Below are positions 25,601 through 35,189 of a stretch of DNA of 38,353 nucleotides, one piece after another (within the stretch, counting starts at the first letter, position 1; each line of letters begins with the position of its first letter). This DNA is from an uncultured Gammaproteobacteria bacterium (GTDB taxonomy: Bacteria > Pseudomonadota > Gammaproteobacteria > Enterobacterales > Psychrobiaceae). Location of the stretch: assembly GCA_913060565.1 (NCBI GenBank), contig CAJXRU010000029.1, positions 1 through 38,353 of the forward strand. The letters run 5' to 3'. The translations under genes and the position numbers were made by a program. The notes under the pieces are model-generated. The model saw nothing but the letters and a program-made list of their open reading frames with translations. It was not told where the DNA came from and made no database searches.

Positions 25601-26737
25601 TTATACCGCTCGACTATCGTGAGCCTGCATTAACAACTGTTTAGATTCGTCTAAGAACTGTGTTGAATACTCACCAAACCACTGTGAAACATTATTAAAA
25701 GCGTCAATAAATCCTTCACGATCACCGTTTAACAACATGGTATTTGCTTCTTCAAATCTTGTTAAATAGCGGGAAAACATCTTCGTATTCTCGTTCGAAG
25801 AAAATATGATATCCGCATAAAGCTGTGAGTCTTGTGCGAATAATCGTCCAACCATCGCTAGCTCTAAACGATAAATCGGCGAGCTATAATCAAGCAGTTG
25901 CGCCATATTCGGATTTTCTGCTGCTAAATGTTGGCCGTAAACAAAGGTCGTAAAATGGCGCATTCCCTGCACCAACGTCATGGCATTATCATGCTCTTGT
26001 GCATTGGCAACGGTAAGCTTGGCTCCCCAGATCCCAATTTGCTCAAGTAACCAAGCGTATTGTTTCGGATAGCGACCATCACAATAAATAACAACTTGTT
26101 TAGCTAAACTTGCAACGTCAGGTCCAAACATGGGATGCAAGCCTAGTACAGGCCCTTGGTGAACATTTAGCATATGTGACAAGGGTTTTGCTTTAGTAGA
26201 CGTTAAGTCCACCAGCACACAATCACGTGGAAGCTGAGACAATTTATCAATAATCTGCGTCGTTAAATTAATTGGCACTGACACGATCACTAATCCAGCA
26301 CCGGTAAATAGCTCACTAGCTTGATGCCAATCGTCTTTATCTAATATCTTAACCTGATAGCCAGAAAGCTCTAGCATGCGCTTGAATACGCCACCTAACT
26401 TACCTTCTCCACCAACGATGACCACATGGCCAATGTTCGGGTTAATGCACTTAAAACCGGTGTCTTTTTCTCGATGATAAGATTCGCGCATAAGGCGACG
26501 TAACACGTCTTCAATTAAGTCACCGCCAACGCCTGCTTCATCAGCTTCTTGGCGGCGTTTGTTGAGCATTGCAGCTTCTCGCTCTGGCGCATAAATAGGT
26601 ACGCCAGCTTCACTTTTCACTTCCCCAACATCAGCAACTAACGATAATCGCTTTGCTAGTAAATCTATCAGCTGACCATCGACTTCATCAATGGCCTGTC
26701 GTAATTTATCTAATGCTTCACACGACTTTTCTGACAT
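25601..26737 (-). CDS. tyrA: Bifunctional chorismate mutase / prephenate dehydrogenase
   Basis: This cytoplasmic T-protein (378 residues) makes 4-hydroxyphenylpyruvate for tyrosine. An AroQ-type chorismate mutase covers ~1-90 ([22 protein letters not shown]), followed by an NAD-dependent prephenate dehydrogenase with the dinucleotide loop GGEGKLGG (~109-116) and conserved LHPMFGPD and QGMRHF segments. Start ATG 26737 is chosen because AGGAG is well placed before it and the protein then begins MSEKS; a longer frame to 26764 has no support. It overlaps the end of aroF by about 20 bases, so the two are translationally coupled. Confidence 0.95.
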   Translation of the reverse strand: MSEKSCEALDKLRQAIDEVDGQLIDLLAKRLSLVADVGEVKSEAGVPIYAPEREAAMLNKRRQEADEAGVGGDLIEDVLRRLMRESYHREKDTGFKCINPNIGHVVIVGGEGKLGGVFKRMLELSGYQVKILDKDDWHQASELFTGAGLVIVSVPINLTTQIIDKLSQLPRDCVLVDLTSTKAKPLSHMLNVHQGPVLGLHPMFGPDVASLAKQVVIYCDGRYPKQYAWLLEQIGIWGAKLTVANAQEHDNAMTLVQGMRHFTTFVYGQHLAAENPNMAQLLDYSSPIYRLELAMVGRLFAQDSQLYADIIFSSNENTKMFSRYLTRFEEANTMLLNGDREGFIDAFNNVSQWFGEYSTQFLDESKQLLMQAHDSRAV

Positions 26738-27827
26738 CAAGCTCTCCTGTCGTTTTATCTTCAATACGCTGTTGCAATGCTAAACCTATCTTGTTTGCGC
26801 CATCACGTAATAATTGTTCAGTATCTTGCCAGTTTATACAGGCGTCTGTTACCGACACACCATACCGTAATTGATCTTTAGGTAATGAACTTGATTGATT
26901 ACCTTCAAAAAGGTGACTCTCAAGCATGATCCCCATAATTGAACGATTACCTGCGCAAATTTGCTCAAATATATCATCGGCAACTAGCGGTTGTCTCGTG
27001 TGATCTTTACTTGAATTACCATGACTACAATCAACAACCAATTTAGGCGTAAGCCCAGCATCATTAATTTGAGTTTCAATCGCCTGAACGTCAGCAGTTT
27101 CATAATTAGGTGCTTTACCGCCACGTAAAATAATGTGGCCGTCAGGATTACCTTGAGTTTGCATTAATGCAACTTGTCCCTGCGTATTAATCCCCATAAA
27201 ACGATGTGAATGCATGGCCGACTCTAATGCGTTTATCGCAACGTTAATTTTTCCGTCAGTGCCATTTTTAAAACCAACAGGCATTGATAACCCACTGGCC
27301 ATTTCACGGTGAGTTTGTGATTCAGTTGTTCTCGCGCCAATGGCAGACCAACTAAATAATTCAGATAGATACTGCGGACTAATAGGGTCTAGTGCTTCCG
27401 TCGCCACAGGTATCTCTAATTCAGCAAGCCATACCAATAGCTCTCTGCCAAGTTTTAATCCTTCTTCCACTTCAAAAGAGTCATTCATGTGAGGATCGTT
27501 AAGCAGACCTTTCCAACCGACTGTTGTACGAGGTTTTTCAAAGTAGATACGCATAACTAGGTACATATCATCATTGAGCTGCTCATGAAGCTCTTTGAGC
27601 TTTAACGCGTATTCTTTAGCGCTCTTAATATCATGAATAGAGCATGGGCCAGTAACAACCAATAAGCGATGATCTTTGCCATGAATAATATCTGAGATTG
27701 TTTGTCGAGCCTCAGCAATATAATTAGCGCCTTGCTCACTCAATGGAATCTGTTGTTTTAATTGCGTTGGTGTAATCAAAACCTTTTCGGAGCTGATATG
27801 GGTATTTTCTATTGATTGAGTGCTCAT
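26718..27827 (-). CDS. aroF: 3-deoxy-7-phosphoheptulonate synthase, class I (tyrosine-type)
   Basis: A 369-residue DAHP synthase, the first enzyme of the shikimate pathway, condensing phosphoenolpyruvate with erythrose 4-phosphate. Class I (AroFGH) motifs are clear: [56 protein letters not shown] and [13 protein letters not shown]. The isozyme assignment to AroF rests on its position immediately upstream of, and overlapping, tyrA, as in enteric bacteria; AroG cannot be excluded from sequence alone. AGGA lies seven bases before the ATG. An inverted repeat in the upstream region may be regulatory. Confidence 0.93.
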   Translation of the reverse strand: MSTQSIENTHISSEKVLITPTQLKQQIPLSEQGANYIAEARQTISDIIHGKDHRLLVVTGPCSIHDIKSAKEYALKLKELHEQLNDDMYLVMRIYFEKPRTTVGWKGLLNDPHMNDSFEVEEGLKLGRELLVWLAELEIPVATEALDPISPQYLSELFSWSAIGARTTESQTHREMASGLSMPVGFKNGTDGKINVAINALESAMHSHRFMGINTQGQVALMQTQGNPDGHIILRGGKAPNYETADVQAIETQINDAGLTPKLVVDCSHGNSSKDHTRQPLVADDIFEQICAGNRSIMGIMLESHLFEGNQSSSLPKDQLRYGVSVTDACINWQDTEQLLRDGANKIGLALQQRIEDKTTGELDVRKVV

Positions 27828-27856
27828 TTACGTATCCTGCGACATAATTCTAGTTA

Positions 27857-27880
27857 GTTGATGCTCTTTTTAACATCAAC
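27857..27880. promoter_or_regulatory. Inverted repeat upstream of aroF-tyrA
   Basis: GTTGATG (27857-27863) and CATCAAC (27874-27880) form a perfect 7-bp inverted repeat with a ten-base spacer, about 30-55 bp upstream of the aroF ATG. On the minus strand it overlaps a possible promoter (TTGCAT, 17 bp, TAAAAA). It has no T tract, so an operator or leader hairpin is more likely than a terminator. It does not match the TyrR consensus. Confidence 0.35.
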
Positions 27881-27955
27881 CAAAACATCATGCAACTTTT
27901 TGATTGACTCCAATCGATTTTTCGAATCATTATTTGAGGTACTTTATGTAAATCA

Positions 27956-28921
27956 CTACCGCATCGGTTTACCCAAAGTTGCAGGTGCTGCTGACTTCCC
28001 AATCACCCCAGCCAGTACACATAAGGTTAGAACGTATGGTGTAATTTCTAATAATTGAATCGGAATGACACTATCGACATCGCTAAACCGGCTTTCTTGC
28101 AATCTAATGGCCAACGCTTCTAAAAAGCCAAAGAATAAACATGACAACATCACGCCAATTGGATGCCAGCGGCCAAAGATTAACGCCGCAAGTGCTATAA
28201 ATCCTTTACCAACAGTCATGTTTTCAACGAATCCAGCACCATGACCAATCGATAAAAACGCCCCTGCCAGTCCACAAATACAGCCACCAACAACAACGGC
28301 CATATAGCGAATTTTAGACACCGAAAAACCGGCACGTTTAAGTGCCGTAGGGTTATCACCAGCTGCTAACACAACAATTCCCCACGTCGAATACTTCATT
28401 AAATAAATAGTCAAAAACACCGCAATAAAAGCGAGATACACTAATATGTTGTGGCCACTAAGCAAATACCAATAGATTTGTGACAATAAGCTATCGTCAT
28501 GCGTAATAATATTTGGAAACTCAATCGTAGGTAAACGCTGCTCATCACTAAGAATGGGCGTCATGCCTCCTTGAACAAAAATTCGTTGAGCAAGAAGTGC
28601 AGTGATGGCTACTGCCAATAAGTTGATTGCAAGACCAGATACAACATGATCACCTTTATGGGTGATACATGCAAAGGCATGAAGCAATGAAAAACAGCCC
28701 GTTATCACTATTGCTGCCAAAACACCTTGCCATGCAGAGCCCGTAACAGAAGCGATCGTCGCTGCGGCAAATGCGCCGAGTAACATTTTCCCTTCAAGGC
28801 CTATGTCCATTACGCCCGCACGTTCGCTGACAAAGCCAGCCAAGGCGGCAAACATTAATGGCGTTGCTAAACGCAATGATGCATCGAATAATAATATCCA
28901 AGAAAATGTACTATCCATCAT
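27956..28921 (-). CDS. BMP-type ABC importer, second permease
   Basis: A 321-residue inner-membrane permease of the BPD_transp_2 family (RbsC/YufQ-like). It has about nine hydrophobic segments and the family signature SERAGVMDIGLEGKMLLGAF near the N-terminus; GFIALAALIFGRWHPIGV sits toward the C-terminus. It pairs with the upstream permease as the second half of the membrane channel. ATG 28921 overlaps the preceding gene's TGA by four bases, with GGTGAG just upstream. It is the last gene of the queG-BMP set. Substrates of this class are usually purine or other nucleosides, but the substrate here is not fixed by sequence. Confidence 0.9.
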   Translation of the reverse strand: MMDSTFSWILLFDASLRLATPLMFAALAGFVSERAGVMDIGLEGKMLLGAFAAATIASVTGSAWQGVLAAIVITGCFSLLHAFACITHKGDHVVSGLAINLLAVAITALLAQRIFVQGGMTPILSDEQRLPTIEFPNIITHDDSLLSQIYWYLLSGHNILVYLAFIAVFLTIYLMKYSTWGIVVLAAGDNPTALKRAGFSVSKIRYMAVVVGGCICGLAGAFLSIGHGAGFVENMTVGKGFIALAALIFGRWHPIGVMLSCLFFGFLEALAIRLQESRFSDVDSVIPIQLLEITPYVLTLCVLAGVIGKSAAPATLGKPMR

Positions 28922-30033
28922 CTCACCGGCAACTTATCTTTTTTAATAACATCCATGGGTCTGAGCCAATAATTAATGGTCGGCCTTAACATCCATTGCA
29001 ATGCGCCGCAAAATAACACCACTAATCCTTGGATCAAAAAGATGATGTTGTTGCCAATCGATTCTTCATTAAAGGCAAGCTCCGATCCACCTTGATAAAG
29101 TGCGCCAAACAAAATACTAGCAATCACGATGCCCAGTGGATTATTACGCCCCATCAGTGCGACTGCAATTCCAGCAAAACCAAAGCCAGCGACAAAATCA
29201 ACATTGAGTTGCAAACTATTGCCTTGCACTTCATTTAATCCAATAAAGCCAATCAAAGCTCCTGAAATCATCATCGTTATAATGACAATACGTTTGCTCT
29301 TTATACCTGCATAATGAGCACTTTCTTCACTGTGCCCTACTACTCGAGTTTCATAACCTAACTTGGTATGCCATAAGTAATAATACAACCCTGCACCGCA
29401 CACTAATGCCCATAGAAAAGAAATATTAAGGGGTGTGTTTACAATATTATATCCAAATACTGCCATGATACTTTGCATGCTTGGCAATGCGCTTCCAGCA
29501 GATAATGACTCGCTTACCGCAGCCATTTGACCCGGCGCTTTTAAAGCACCCGCTAATAAATACACAAGAAAGGAAGACGCGATCAAATTCAACATAATTG
29601 TCGTTATCACGATATTAGAACTACGATAAGCATTGAGCCAAGCAGGAATAAACGCCCAAATGGCGCCAAATAAAGCGCAAAACAGCATCGATGCCGGAAT
29701 TAGCAGCCATAGCGATAAGCCATCAAGTTGGATACAGATAATAGCAACACCAAGTCCACCAAGCGTTGCTTGCCCTTCGCCGCCAATATTAAATAGGCCC
29801 GCATGCCAAGCCAGAGCAACCCCTAACCCAGAAAAAATAAAGTTGGTTGCATAATATAATGTATAGCCGCGCCCTTCTTGCGTACCAAACGCACCATGAT
29901 AGATTTGCGAAATCGCAGCACCAATATCTACACCTGTTAACGACAATACAATGACACTAGCCAATAATGCCAAGCCAATATTGGCCAGTGTTAACACGAT
30001 ACTATTGAGCCATGGTAATGATTTATTAGGCAT
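28918..30033 (-). CDS. BMP-type ABC importer, first permease
   Basis: A permease of about 371 residues in the BPD_transp_2 family (YufP/NupB-like), with roughly ten hydrophobic segments and the conserved GLFNIGGEGQATLGG loop and GFGFAGIAVALMGRNNPLGIV segment. Start ATG 30033 is preferred because AGG lies six bases upstream; ATG 30045 is also possible. Either way it overlaps the end of the ATPase gene, and its stop overlaps the next permease start, showing tight coupling. Confidence 0.9.
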   Translation of the reverse strand: MPNKSLPWLNSIVLTLANIGLALLASVIVLSLTGVDIGAAISQIYHGAFGTQEGRGYTLYYATNFIFSGLGVALAWHAGLFNIGGEGQATLGGLGVAIICIQLDGLSLWLLIPASMLFCALFGAIWAFIPAWLNAYRSSNIVITTIMLNLIASSFLVYLLAGALKAPGQMAAVSESLSAGSALPSMQSIMAVFGYNIVNTPLNISFLWALVCGAGLYYYLWHTKLGYETRVVGHSEESAHYAGIKSKRIVIITMMISGALIGFIGLNEVQGNSLQLNVDFVAGFGFAGIAVALMGRNNPLGIVIASILFGALYQGGSELAFNEESIGNNIIFLIQGLVVLFCGALQWMLRPTINYWLRPMDVIKKDKLPVR

Positions 30034-31573
30034 CAACCACCTCATTTGCCAGCATTAAACTCAAGTCATTTTTACTTAACTGCTGACTATAATATTGTCC
30101 TATGATCTGTCCACGTTCGAATAAAATAACGCGATCAGACAAACTCATAATTTCATCTAAGTCATTAGAGCAAAATATAATACTGACGCCACTGTCTCTT
30201 AATTTAAACAATCGTTGATAAACACTTTCAATAGCGCCCACATCAAGTCCATTACTCGGGTGCGCCATCAATAATAGTTGCGGCGCTTTTGAAAATTCAC
30301 GAGCAAGCACCAGCTTTTGTTGATTGCCACCAGACAAAGCCCCCGTGCTCAACATCGGGTTATTAGGTCGAATGTTCCAATCCCTCATTAATTCCTGACA
30401 TCGCTGCTGATTGTGTTTATTTTGATAAACAGCCTTGGTGGAAAATGACTCTGTATGATGTCCTAAGATCGCCGTTTCAAATATAGGAAATTCACTAACA
30501 ATACCTTCCCCCGTTAAAGGATCAGGAACATAAGCGATCCTTAATTCCCGTGCTTGCTTTAAGTCATATTGTTTACTTGGTTTAAACCGTGTGCCATTTA
30601 CGGTAATTCTGCCATGAGTAAATGGTTTACTGCCCGCAAGCACAGCAAGCAGATTTTCATGCCCTGCCTTAGCGAGTCCAGTAAGTGCAACAATTTCATG
30701 ACTATTTACCTGAAAATCAATATCAGACAAACTAAACGATTGGCGTGATGTTCCCAGTCTCGTTTTTTGCTTTATTCCTAGGTTCGACACTTTTAAACGC
30801 AGCGAACGATCAACGCCACTCACACTACTATTGGGATGGGGGATTGTAATTTCTCTTCCTACCATCAATTTACTTAGATAACCCAAAGTAACCTCTTTTG
30901 GGTTAATGTTATTAACAAGCTTGCCATGTGCCATCACTGAAATGACATCACAGATATGATGTAAAATAGACAACTTATGAGCAACGATTAAAATTGAAAT
31001 GCCCTGCATTTTCAGGAGCTCTAATAAGTCAAGCAAGTGATTTGATTGCAGCGGCGACAGCAGAGCCATCGGTTCATCAAGAATTAATACCTTGGCACCA
31101 CGATAAAGCGATCTAAGAATATCAACAAGTTGCCGCTCACTATAATCAAGTTGCGACATTAACATATCGAGCTGAAAACTAAATCCAAATTCTCGACATA
31201 ACTGCTCTAGTTCTTGACGTGCTTTTGCCTTCTTACGCGACATAAAAAAACCGTTGTATTCGCCCAACAAAATATTATCGATAATCGAATAATGCTCTAA
31301 CCAGCTAGTGGTTTGATGAAGCATACCAATGCCATTATCGATGGCGTGCTGCGGATTTTCGATATTCACCTTAACGCCGTCAACAAACACCTGTCCATGC
31401 TCAGGGTTAATAAGGCCATAGGCAACTTTTAACAACGTAGACTTTCCTGCGCCATTTTCGCCAATGATACCGTGAATAGAGCCCGGCGCAATTTTAAGGC
31501 ACACGTCATCCAGTGCTTTTATGTCATGGAAATACTTGACGACGTTCTGGAGTTCAAGCGCTGGCGATAACAT
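30026..31573 (-). CDS. BMP-type ABC importer, double ATPase subunit
   Basis: A 515-residue protein with two fused nucleotide-binding domains (RbsA/MglA/YufO type) that powers the permease pair. The first domain has an intact Walker A (GENGAGKST, 38-46) and Walker B (VLILDEP) but a degenerate signature (LDYSERQ). The second lacks the lysine-containing Walker A (GLAKAGHENLL) and has a degraded Walker B (LLLMAHP), but an intact signature LSGGNQQ. One composite site, first Walker A/B with second signature, should hydrolyse ATP; the other is probably structural. It starts three bases after the binding-protein stop. Confidence 0.92.
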   Translation of the reverse strand: MLSPALELQNVVKYFHDIKALDDVCLKIAPGSIHGIIGENGAGKSTLLKVAYGLINPEHGQVFVDGVKVNIENPQHAIDNGIGMLHQTTSWLEHYSIIDNILLGEYNGFFMSRKKAKARQELEQLCREFGFSFQLDMLMSQLDYSERQLVDILRSLYRGAKVLILDEPMALLSPLQSNHLLDLLELLKMQGISILIVAHKLSILHHICDVISVMAHGKLVNNINPKEVTLGYLSKLMVGREITIPHPNSSVSGVDRSLRLKVSNLGIKQKTRLGTSRQSFSLSDIDFQVNSHEIVALTGLAKAGHENLLAVLAGSKPFTHGRITVNGTRFKPSKQYDLKQARELRIAYVPDPLTGEGIVSEFPIFETAILGHHTESFSTKAVYQNKHNQQRCQELMRDWNIRPNNPMLSTGALSGGNQQKLVLAREFSKAPQLLLMAHPSNGLDVGAIESVYQRLFKLRDSGVSIIFCSNDLDEIMSLSDRVILFERGQIIGQYYSQQLSKNDLSLMLANEVVDA

Positions 31574-31576
31574 AAA

Positions 31577-32590
31577 TTAATTTATCCCCTGGGCGCACAG
31601 TGTGACAATAGATTTATTAGGATCATCTTGGGTCAACAGATATTGCTTATGTTCATCGATTGCATTTGCTAATGAAGGAGTGAACTCATTAGCGTTATAT
31701 TGATCACGAGTTAACCCAACCCAATCACCAGATAGGCCAAGTTCACGGTGACCTGGTTGCCATTTATTTTGGCTAAAGTCGATAACACTTTGCCAAACAA
31801 CTTTGCCGACAAGTTTAACCATTGAACTGAGCACAGCGCCGGGATACAAATGATTTTGATTAGAATCAACGGCAATGGCATAAAAACCGTGATCACTCGC
31901 TGCCTGATATACTCCAAGGCCTGAACCACCAGCGGCGGCGAATATAACATCGGCACCTTGCTCATATTGATGACGAGCAATTTCGATGCCTTTACTAGGA
32001 TCATCCCATGCATGAGACGTTGAGCCAATGTAATGGCGGGTAATCAATATATCAGGTTTGACTGACTTTGCCCCTAACGCATAACCACAACTAAACTTTC
32101 GGATCAACGGGATGTCCATTCCACCAACAAAACCAATGTGATTGGTTTTCGATTTTAACGCCGCGAGCACACCTGCTAAATAAGCGCCTTGCTCTTCCTG
32201 AAAGGTAATAGAGCTGACATTGGGTAGATTAACAACGCCATCAATAGTAACAAACGAAATATTTGGATAGGCCTTTGCCGCACGCTCAATAGCTGGCGAT
32301 ACCGCGTAACCGATACCAATAATTGGATTGTAACCACGACGCGCCAATTTCATTACGCCAAGCTGAGTTTGGACATGATTAGCAGGCTCTACTTCTTTAA
32401 TAACAAAGCCACGCTCTCGCAGCGGAGAAACGCCATTTTCAAAAGCAGCTTGATTAAAGGAATGGTCATATTTGCTCGACCGATCATAAACAACTGCTGC
32501 GCCAATGTTATTAACAGTCGCCATCGCGCTACTTGCCCAGCCAATGACTGTGCAAAATAACAAAATAGACATACAACTAACTGCTGGCAC
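31577..32590 (-). CDS. BMP-family periplasmic substrate-binding protein
   Basis: A 337-residue binding protein of the Bmp/PnrA/TmpC family, which bind purine nucleosides in characterised members. A signal peptide spans ~1-24, with cleavage near SAMA. Family features are VVYDRSSKYDHSFNQAAFEG near the mature start, IIGIGYAVSPAI, FVTIDG, SITFQEEQGAYLAGVLAAL, GFVGGMDIPLIRKF and DVIFAAAGGSGLGVYQAA. No lipobox was seen, so it is soluble in the periplasm. The start is a GTG at 32590, supported by GGAG six bases upstream, only 11 bases after queG. The ligand cannot be named. Confidence 0.92.
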   Translation of the reverse strand: MPAVSCMSILLFCTVIGWASSAMATVNNIGAAVVYDRSSKYDHSFNQAAFENGVSPLRERGFVIKEVEPANHVQTQLGVMKLARRGYNPIIGIGYAVSPAIERAAKAYPNISFVTIDGVVNLPNVSSITFQEEQGAYLAGVLAALKSKTNHIGFVGGMDIPLIRKFSCGYALGAKSVKPDILITRHYIGSTSHAWDDPSKGIEIARHQYEQGADVIFAAAGGSGLGVYQAASDHGFYAIAVDSNQNHLYPGAVLSSMVKLVGKVVWQSVIDFSQNKWQPGHRELGLSGDWVGLTRDQYNANEFTPSLANAIDEHKQYLLTQDDPNKSIVTLCAQGIN

Positions 32591-32601
32591 TTTTTACTCC
32601 T

Positions 32602-33735
32602 TTAACAATGATCAGGCATGCCGCGTTCAACGGCATTTAGTAGACGCTTAGTTTTTCGATTTACGACTGGCTGATTATTTAATTGTTTCGCAATCGCCCA
32701 ATCAATGTGTTCTATTACCATCTCACTCGCTTGTAGCTTTTTTTCTTCTAGTGCCTCGATAACTTTCTGATCATAACTCGCATTGCCCAGTGCAATAGAA
32801 ATATTTCTCAGCCAACGTTCGTGGCCAATTCGTCTGATTGGCGATCCTTCCATTTTTTTGAGAAATTCGTCTTCGCTCCAAGCGTATAACGATAACAGCT
32901 CTGGCGAGTGAATATCTTTACGTGGAATAAAGTCATTCTCGTCACTGGCTTGGGCCATCTTATTCCACGGACAGATAAGTTGGCAATCATCGCAGCCATA
33001 GATACGATTGCCAATGGCATCTCGAAACTCTTCAGGAATTGCGCCAAACTTTTCGATGGTTAGATACGAAATACAACGGCTTCCATCAACCACATAAGGC
33101 TCAACAATTGCTTGGGTGGGACAGATAGTAATACAGGCAACACATTTTTCACATTGCTCAATAACTGGCTCAGATACAGGCAGTGGAATATTAACGAGTA
33201 ATTCACCTAAAAAGAAAAATGATCCCGCCTTTTCATTCAAAATTAACGAGTTCTTACCTACCCAACCAACGCCCGCTTTTTCCGCCAACTGGCGCTCCAT
33301 GATAGGCGCAGAATCAACAAAAGGGCGCGCAACGAGGTCGCTCACTTGAGTTTCAATTTTTTGTTGAAGTTTCTTAAGGCGGTTACGCATCATCTTATGA
33401 TAATCACGCCCGGTAGCATAACGACTGATATAGCCATTGTGGGAATCTTGCAATGTAGAAACAATCAGCGCCTGGGGCGGTAAATAATCAAGGCGCACAC
33501 TGATGACACGTAAGGTTCCAGGTAATAATTCATGCGCTCTAGCGCGCATTAAACCATGGCGCGCCATATAATCCATTTCACCGTGATAGCCATTCTCAAT
33601 CCATTGCATAAACTTGGCTTCATGATGGGATAGATCCGTATCACAAATACCAATATCGGCAAAACCTAGTGCTAATGCCCATTGCTTAATGTCTTGTGCC
33701 AATTGTTGATAAAACGCGTCACTACTCACAAACAA
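32602..33735 (-). CDS. queG: Epoxyqueuosine reductase
   Basis: This 377-residue cobalamin- and iron-sulfur-dependent enzyme performs the last step of tRNA queuosine synthesis, reducing epoxyqueuosine to queuosine. Visible features are the N-terminal LAQDIKQWALALGFADIGICDTDLS helix, a conserved Asp141 in FVDSAPIMERQLA, the GWVGKNSLIL segment, and two 4Fe-4S cluster motifs: Cys195, 198, 201, 205 (CEKCVACITIC) and Cys248, 251, 255 (CDDCQLIC). A HEAT-like C-terminus follows. The start is either TTG 33735 (GGA five bases upstream) or GTG 33729. It leads directly into the BMP importer genes with an 11-base gap, suggesting one transcript. Confidence 0.95.
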   Translation of the reverse strand: MFVSSDAFYQQLAQDIKQWALALGFADIGICDTDLSHHEAKFMQWIENGYHGEMDYMARHGLMRARAHELLPGTLRVISVRLDYLPPQALIVSTLQDSHNGYISRYATGRDYHKMMRNRLKKLQQKIETQVSDLVARPFVDSAPIMERQLAEKAGVGWVGKNSLILNEKAGSFFFLGELLVNIPLPVSEPVIEQCEKCVACITICPTQAIVEPYVVDGSRCISYLTIEKFGAIPEEFRDAIGNRIYGCDDCQLICPWNKMAQASDENDFIPRKDIHSPELLSLYAWSEDEFLKKMEGSPIRRIGHERWLRNISIALGNASYDQKVIEALEEKKLQASEMVIEHIDWAIAKQLNNQPVVNRKTKRLLNAVERGMPDHC

Positions 33736-33806
33736 ATATTTCCAAAATTTTCGGTCCGCTACTTTAACATTTTATCCCGCGACGATTAAGTTAATCCTCA
33801 ATCGCA

Positions 33807-34328
33807 TTAATGATGATGTGCGTGTTCTTTCATTGACGGTGCGTCTTTAACTTTCACTGGCGTCGTTATTTGGCTGCCATCATTAAGCAGGAACGACATA
33901 GTAAACTCACCGCCTTTAGTCAGTGGTTTCTTCAACCCCATCAGCATCACATGAAAGCCGCCTGGTTTAAATGTCACTGATTTATGCGGATTAATAACCA
34001 GCTCTTCAATATGACGCATCGCAACTTTACCATCGTCAAAATAACTCTCATGTAGCATGCTGTGTTTTGCAATATCACTACTAACCCCAGTCAGAACAAT
34101 AGCTTTGTTACTGTGATTAACTAACGTGAAATACGCAGCGCCATTTGGAACAACCGGCGGCAATGCTCTAGCCCATGCTTGTGATATTTCAATATCACAA
34201 GGCTGCTGTTTACTCTTATCAGTTTTATGATTATGAGCGACGGCTCCAGTAGAAATGAGGACACTCGACAACAAAATGACTTGTATTCCACGCTTTGAAA
34301 TCTTACCTAGCTGCTTCAAACTAAACAT
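33807..34328 (-). CDS. PCu(A)C-type periplasmic copper chaperone
   Basis: A 173-residue secreted protein (signal peptide ~1-31, ending AVA) of the DUF461/PCuAC family, which delivers Cu(I) to cytochrome oxidase CuA sites. Family features are AWARALPPVVPNGAAYFTLVN and a His/Met copper site spread over SMLHESYFDDGKVAMRHI and KPGGFHVMLMGLK. Extra histidines at both mature ends (HNHK near the N-terminus, HAHHH at the C-terminus) could add metal binding. AAGGAATA lies before the ATG. It is divergent from the plsC-like gene. Confidence 0.9.
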   Translation of the reverse strand: MFSLKQLGKISKRGIQVILLSSVLISTGAVAHNHKTDKSKQQPCDIEISQAWARALPPVVPNGAAYFTLVNHSNKAIVLTGVSSDIAKHSMLHESYFDDGKVAMRHIEELVINPHKSVTFKPGGFHVMLMGLKKPLTKGGEFTMSFLLNDGSQITTPVKVKDAPSMKEHAHHH

Positions 34329-34465
34329 ATTATTCCTTATCAGAGACTAAAAATTTAATCATACACCTCCAACCACTCTTAGAGTTAGCGATAGATCAAA
34401 ATTTTGATTAGATTTCTCGACTATAAACGATATACTGCGGCCAATTTTCGTTATTAGGAATCGTC

Positions 34466-35185
34466 GTGAGTTATTTGCTGTCTTGTCTGTATTTGATATG
34501 GGTTGTTTTGATATCGATAATCTTATTTCCGATTGCTGTTGTTATCCGGATAGTAACGACGCCTTTTGACAAAAAACTCATTGTTTTAAATTTCTTTAGC
34601 CACTTTTGGGGGTCACTATATTTTTGGACAAACCCGTTTTGGTCACTTGAAATAAAAGGTAGAGAACATTTACCTAAAGATCGACCTGTCGTGTTTATTT
34701 CCAATCACTTATCGACTATTGATGTGTTGGTTGCTTCTCGGCTATTTACCCACTTTAAATGGGTTTCTAAAATAGAAAACTTTAAAATTCCGTTTATTGG
34801 CTGGACCATGTTTCTCAATAAATATGTGGCGATTAAGCGAGGCGGATTAAGTTCGATTAAAGCGATGATGAAACAATCAATGAAGCATTTAGAAAATGGT
34901 AGCCCGATTTTTATATTTCCAGAAGGATCTCGTGCCCAAGATGGCCAACTAAAATCATTTAAAACTGGCGCTTTTAAAATTGCCCAAGATGCCAACGTCG
35001 ATATTGTGCCTATCGTATTAACAGGCACTGATAAAGCCGTCCCTAAAAGTAGCTTACACTTTCGTGGACATCAGCATATCAAAGTTGAGGTATTAGCCCC
35101 AATCAGTGCCCAAGATCATCAACAGCTATCACTTAAAGAACTGACCTCTTTAGCACAAGAAAAGATATCAGCGGCGCAGTTTTAG
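34466..35185 (+). CDS. plsC: 1-acyl-sn-glycerol-3-phosphate acyltransferase (PlsC family)
   Basis: A 239-residue membrane-bound acyltransferase for phosphatidic acid synthesis. A hydrophobic N-terminal helix (~5-30) precedes the acyltransferase motifs: SNHLSTIDV (HX4D with His81 and Asp86), FPEGSR (151-156), and IVPIVLTGTDKAVP for motif IV. The start is GTG 34466 with AGGAA upstream. The exact substrate within the family is not shown; a genome may carry several paralogues. Its stop is only four bases from the stop of the convergent GIY-YIG gene, with no terminator between. Confidence 0.88.
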   Translation: MSYLLSCLYLIWVVLISIILFPIAVVIRIVTTPFDKKLIVLNFFSHFWGSLYFWTNPFWSLEIKGREHLPKDRPVVFISNHLSTIDVLVASRLFTHFKWVSKIENFKIPFIGWTMFLNKYVAIKRGGLSSIKAMMKQSMKHLENGSPIFIFPEGSRAQDGQLKSFKTGAFKIAQDANVDIVPIVLTGTDKAVPKSSLHFRGHQHIKVEVLAPISAQDHQQLSLKELTSLAQEKISAAQF

Positions 35186-35189
35186 CAGC

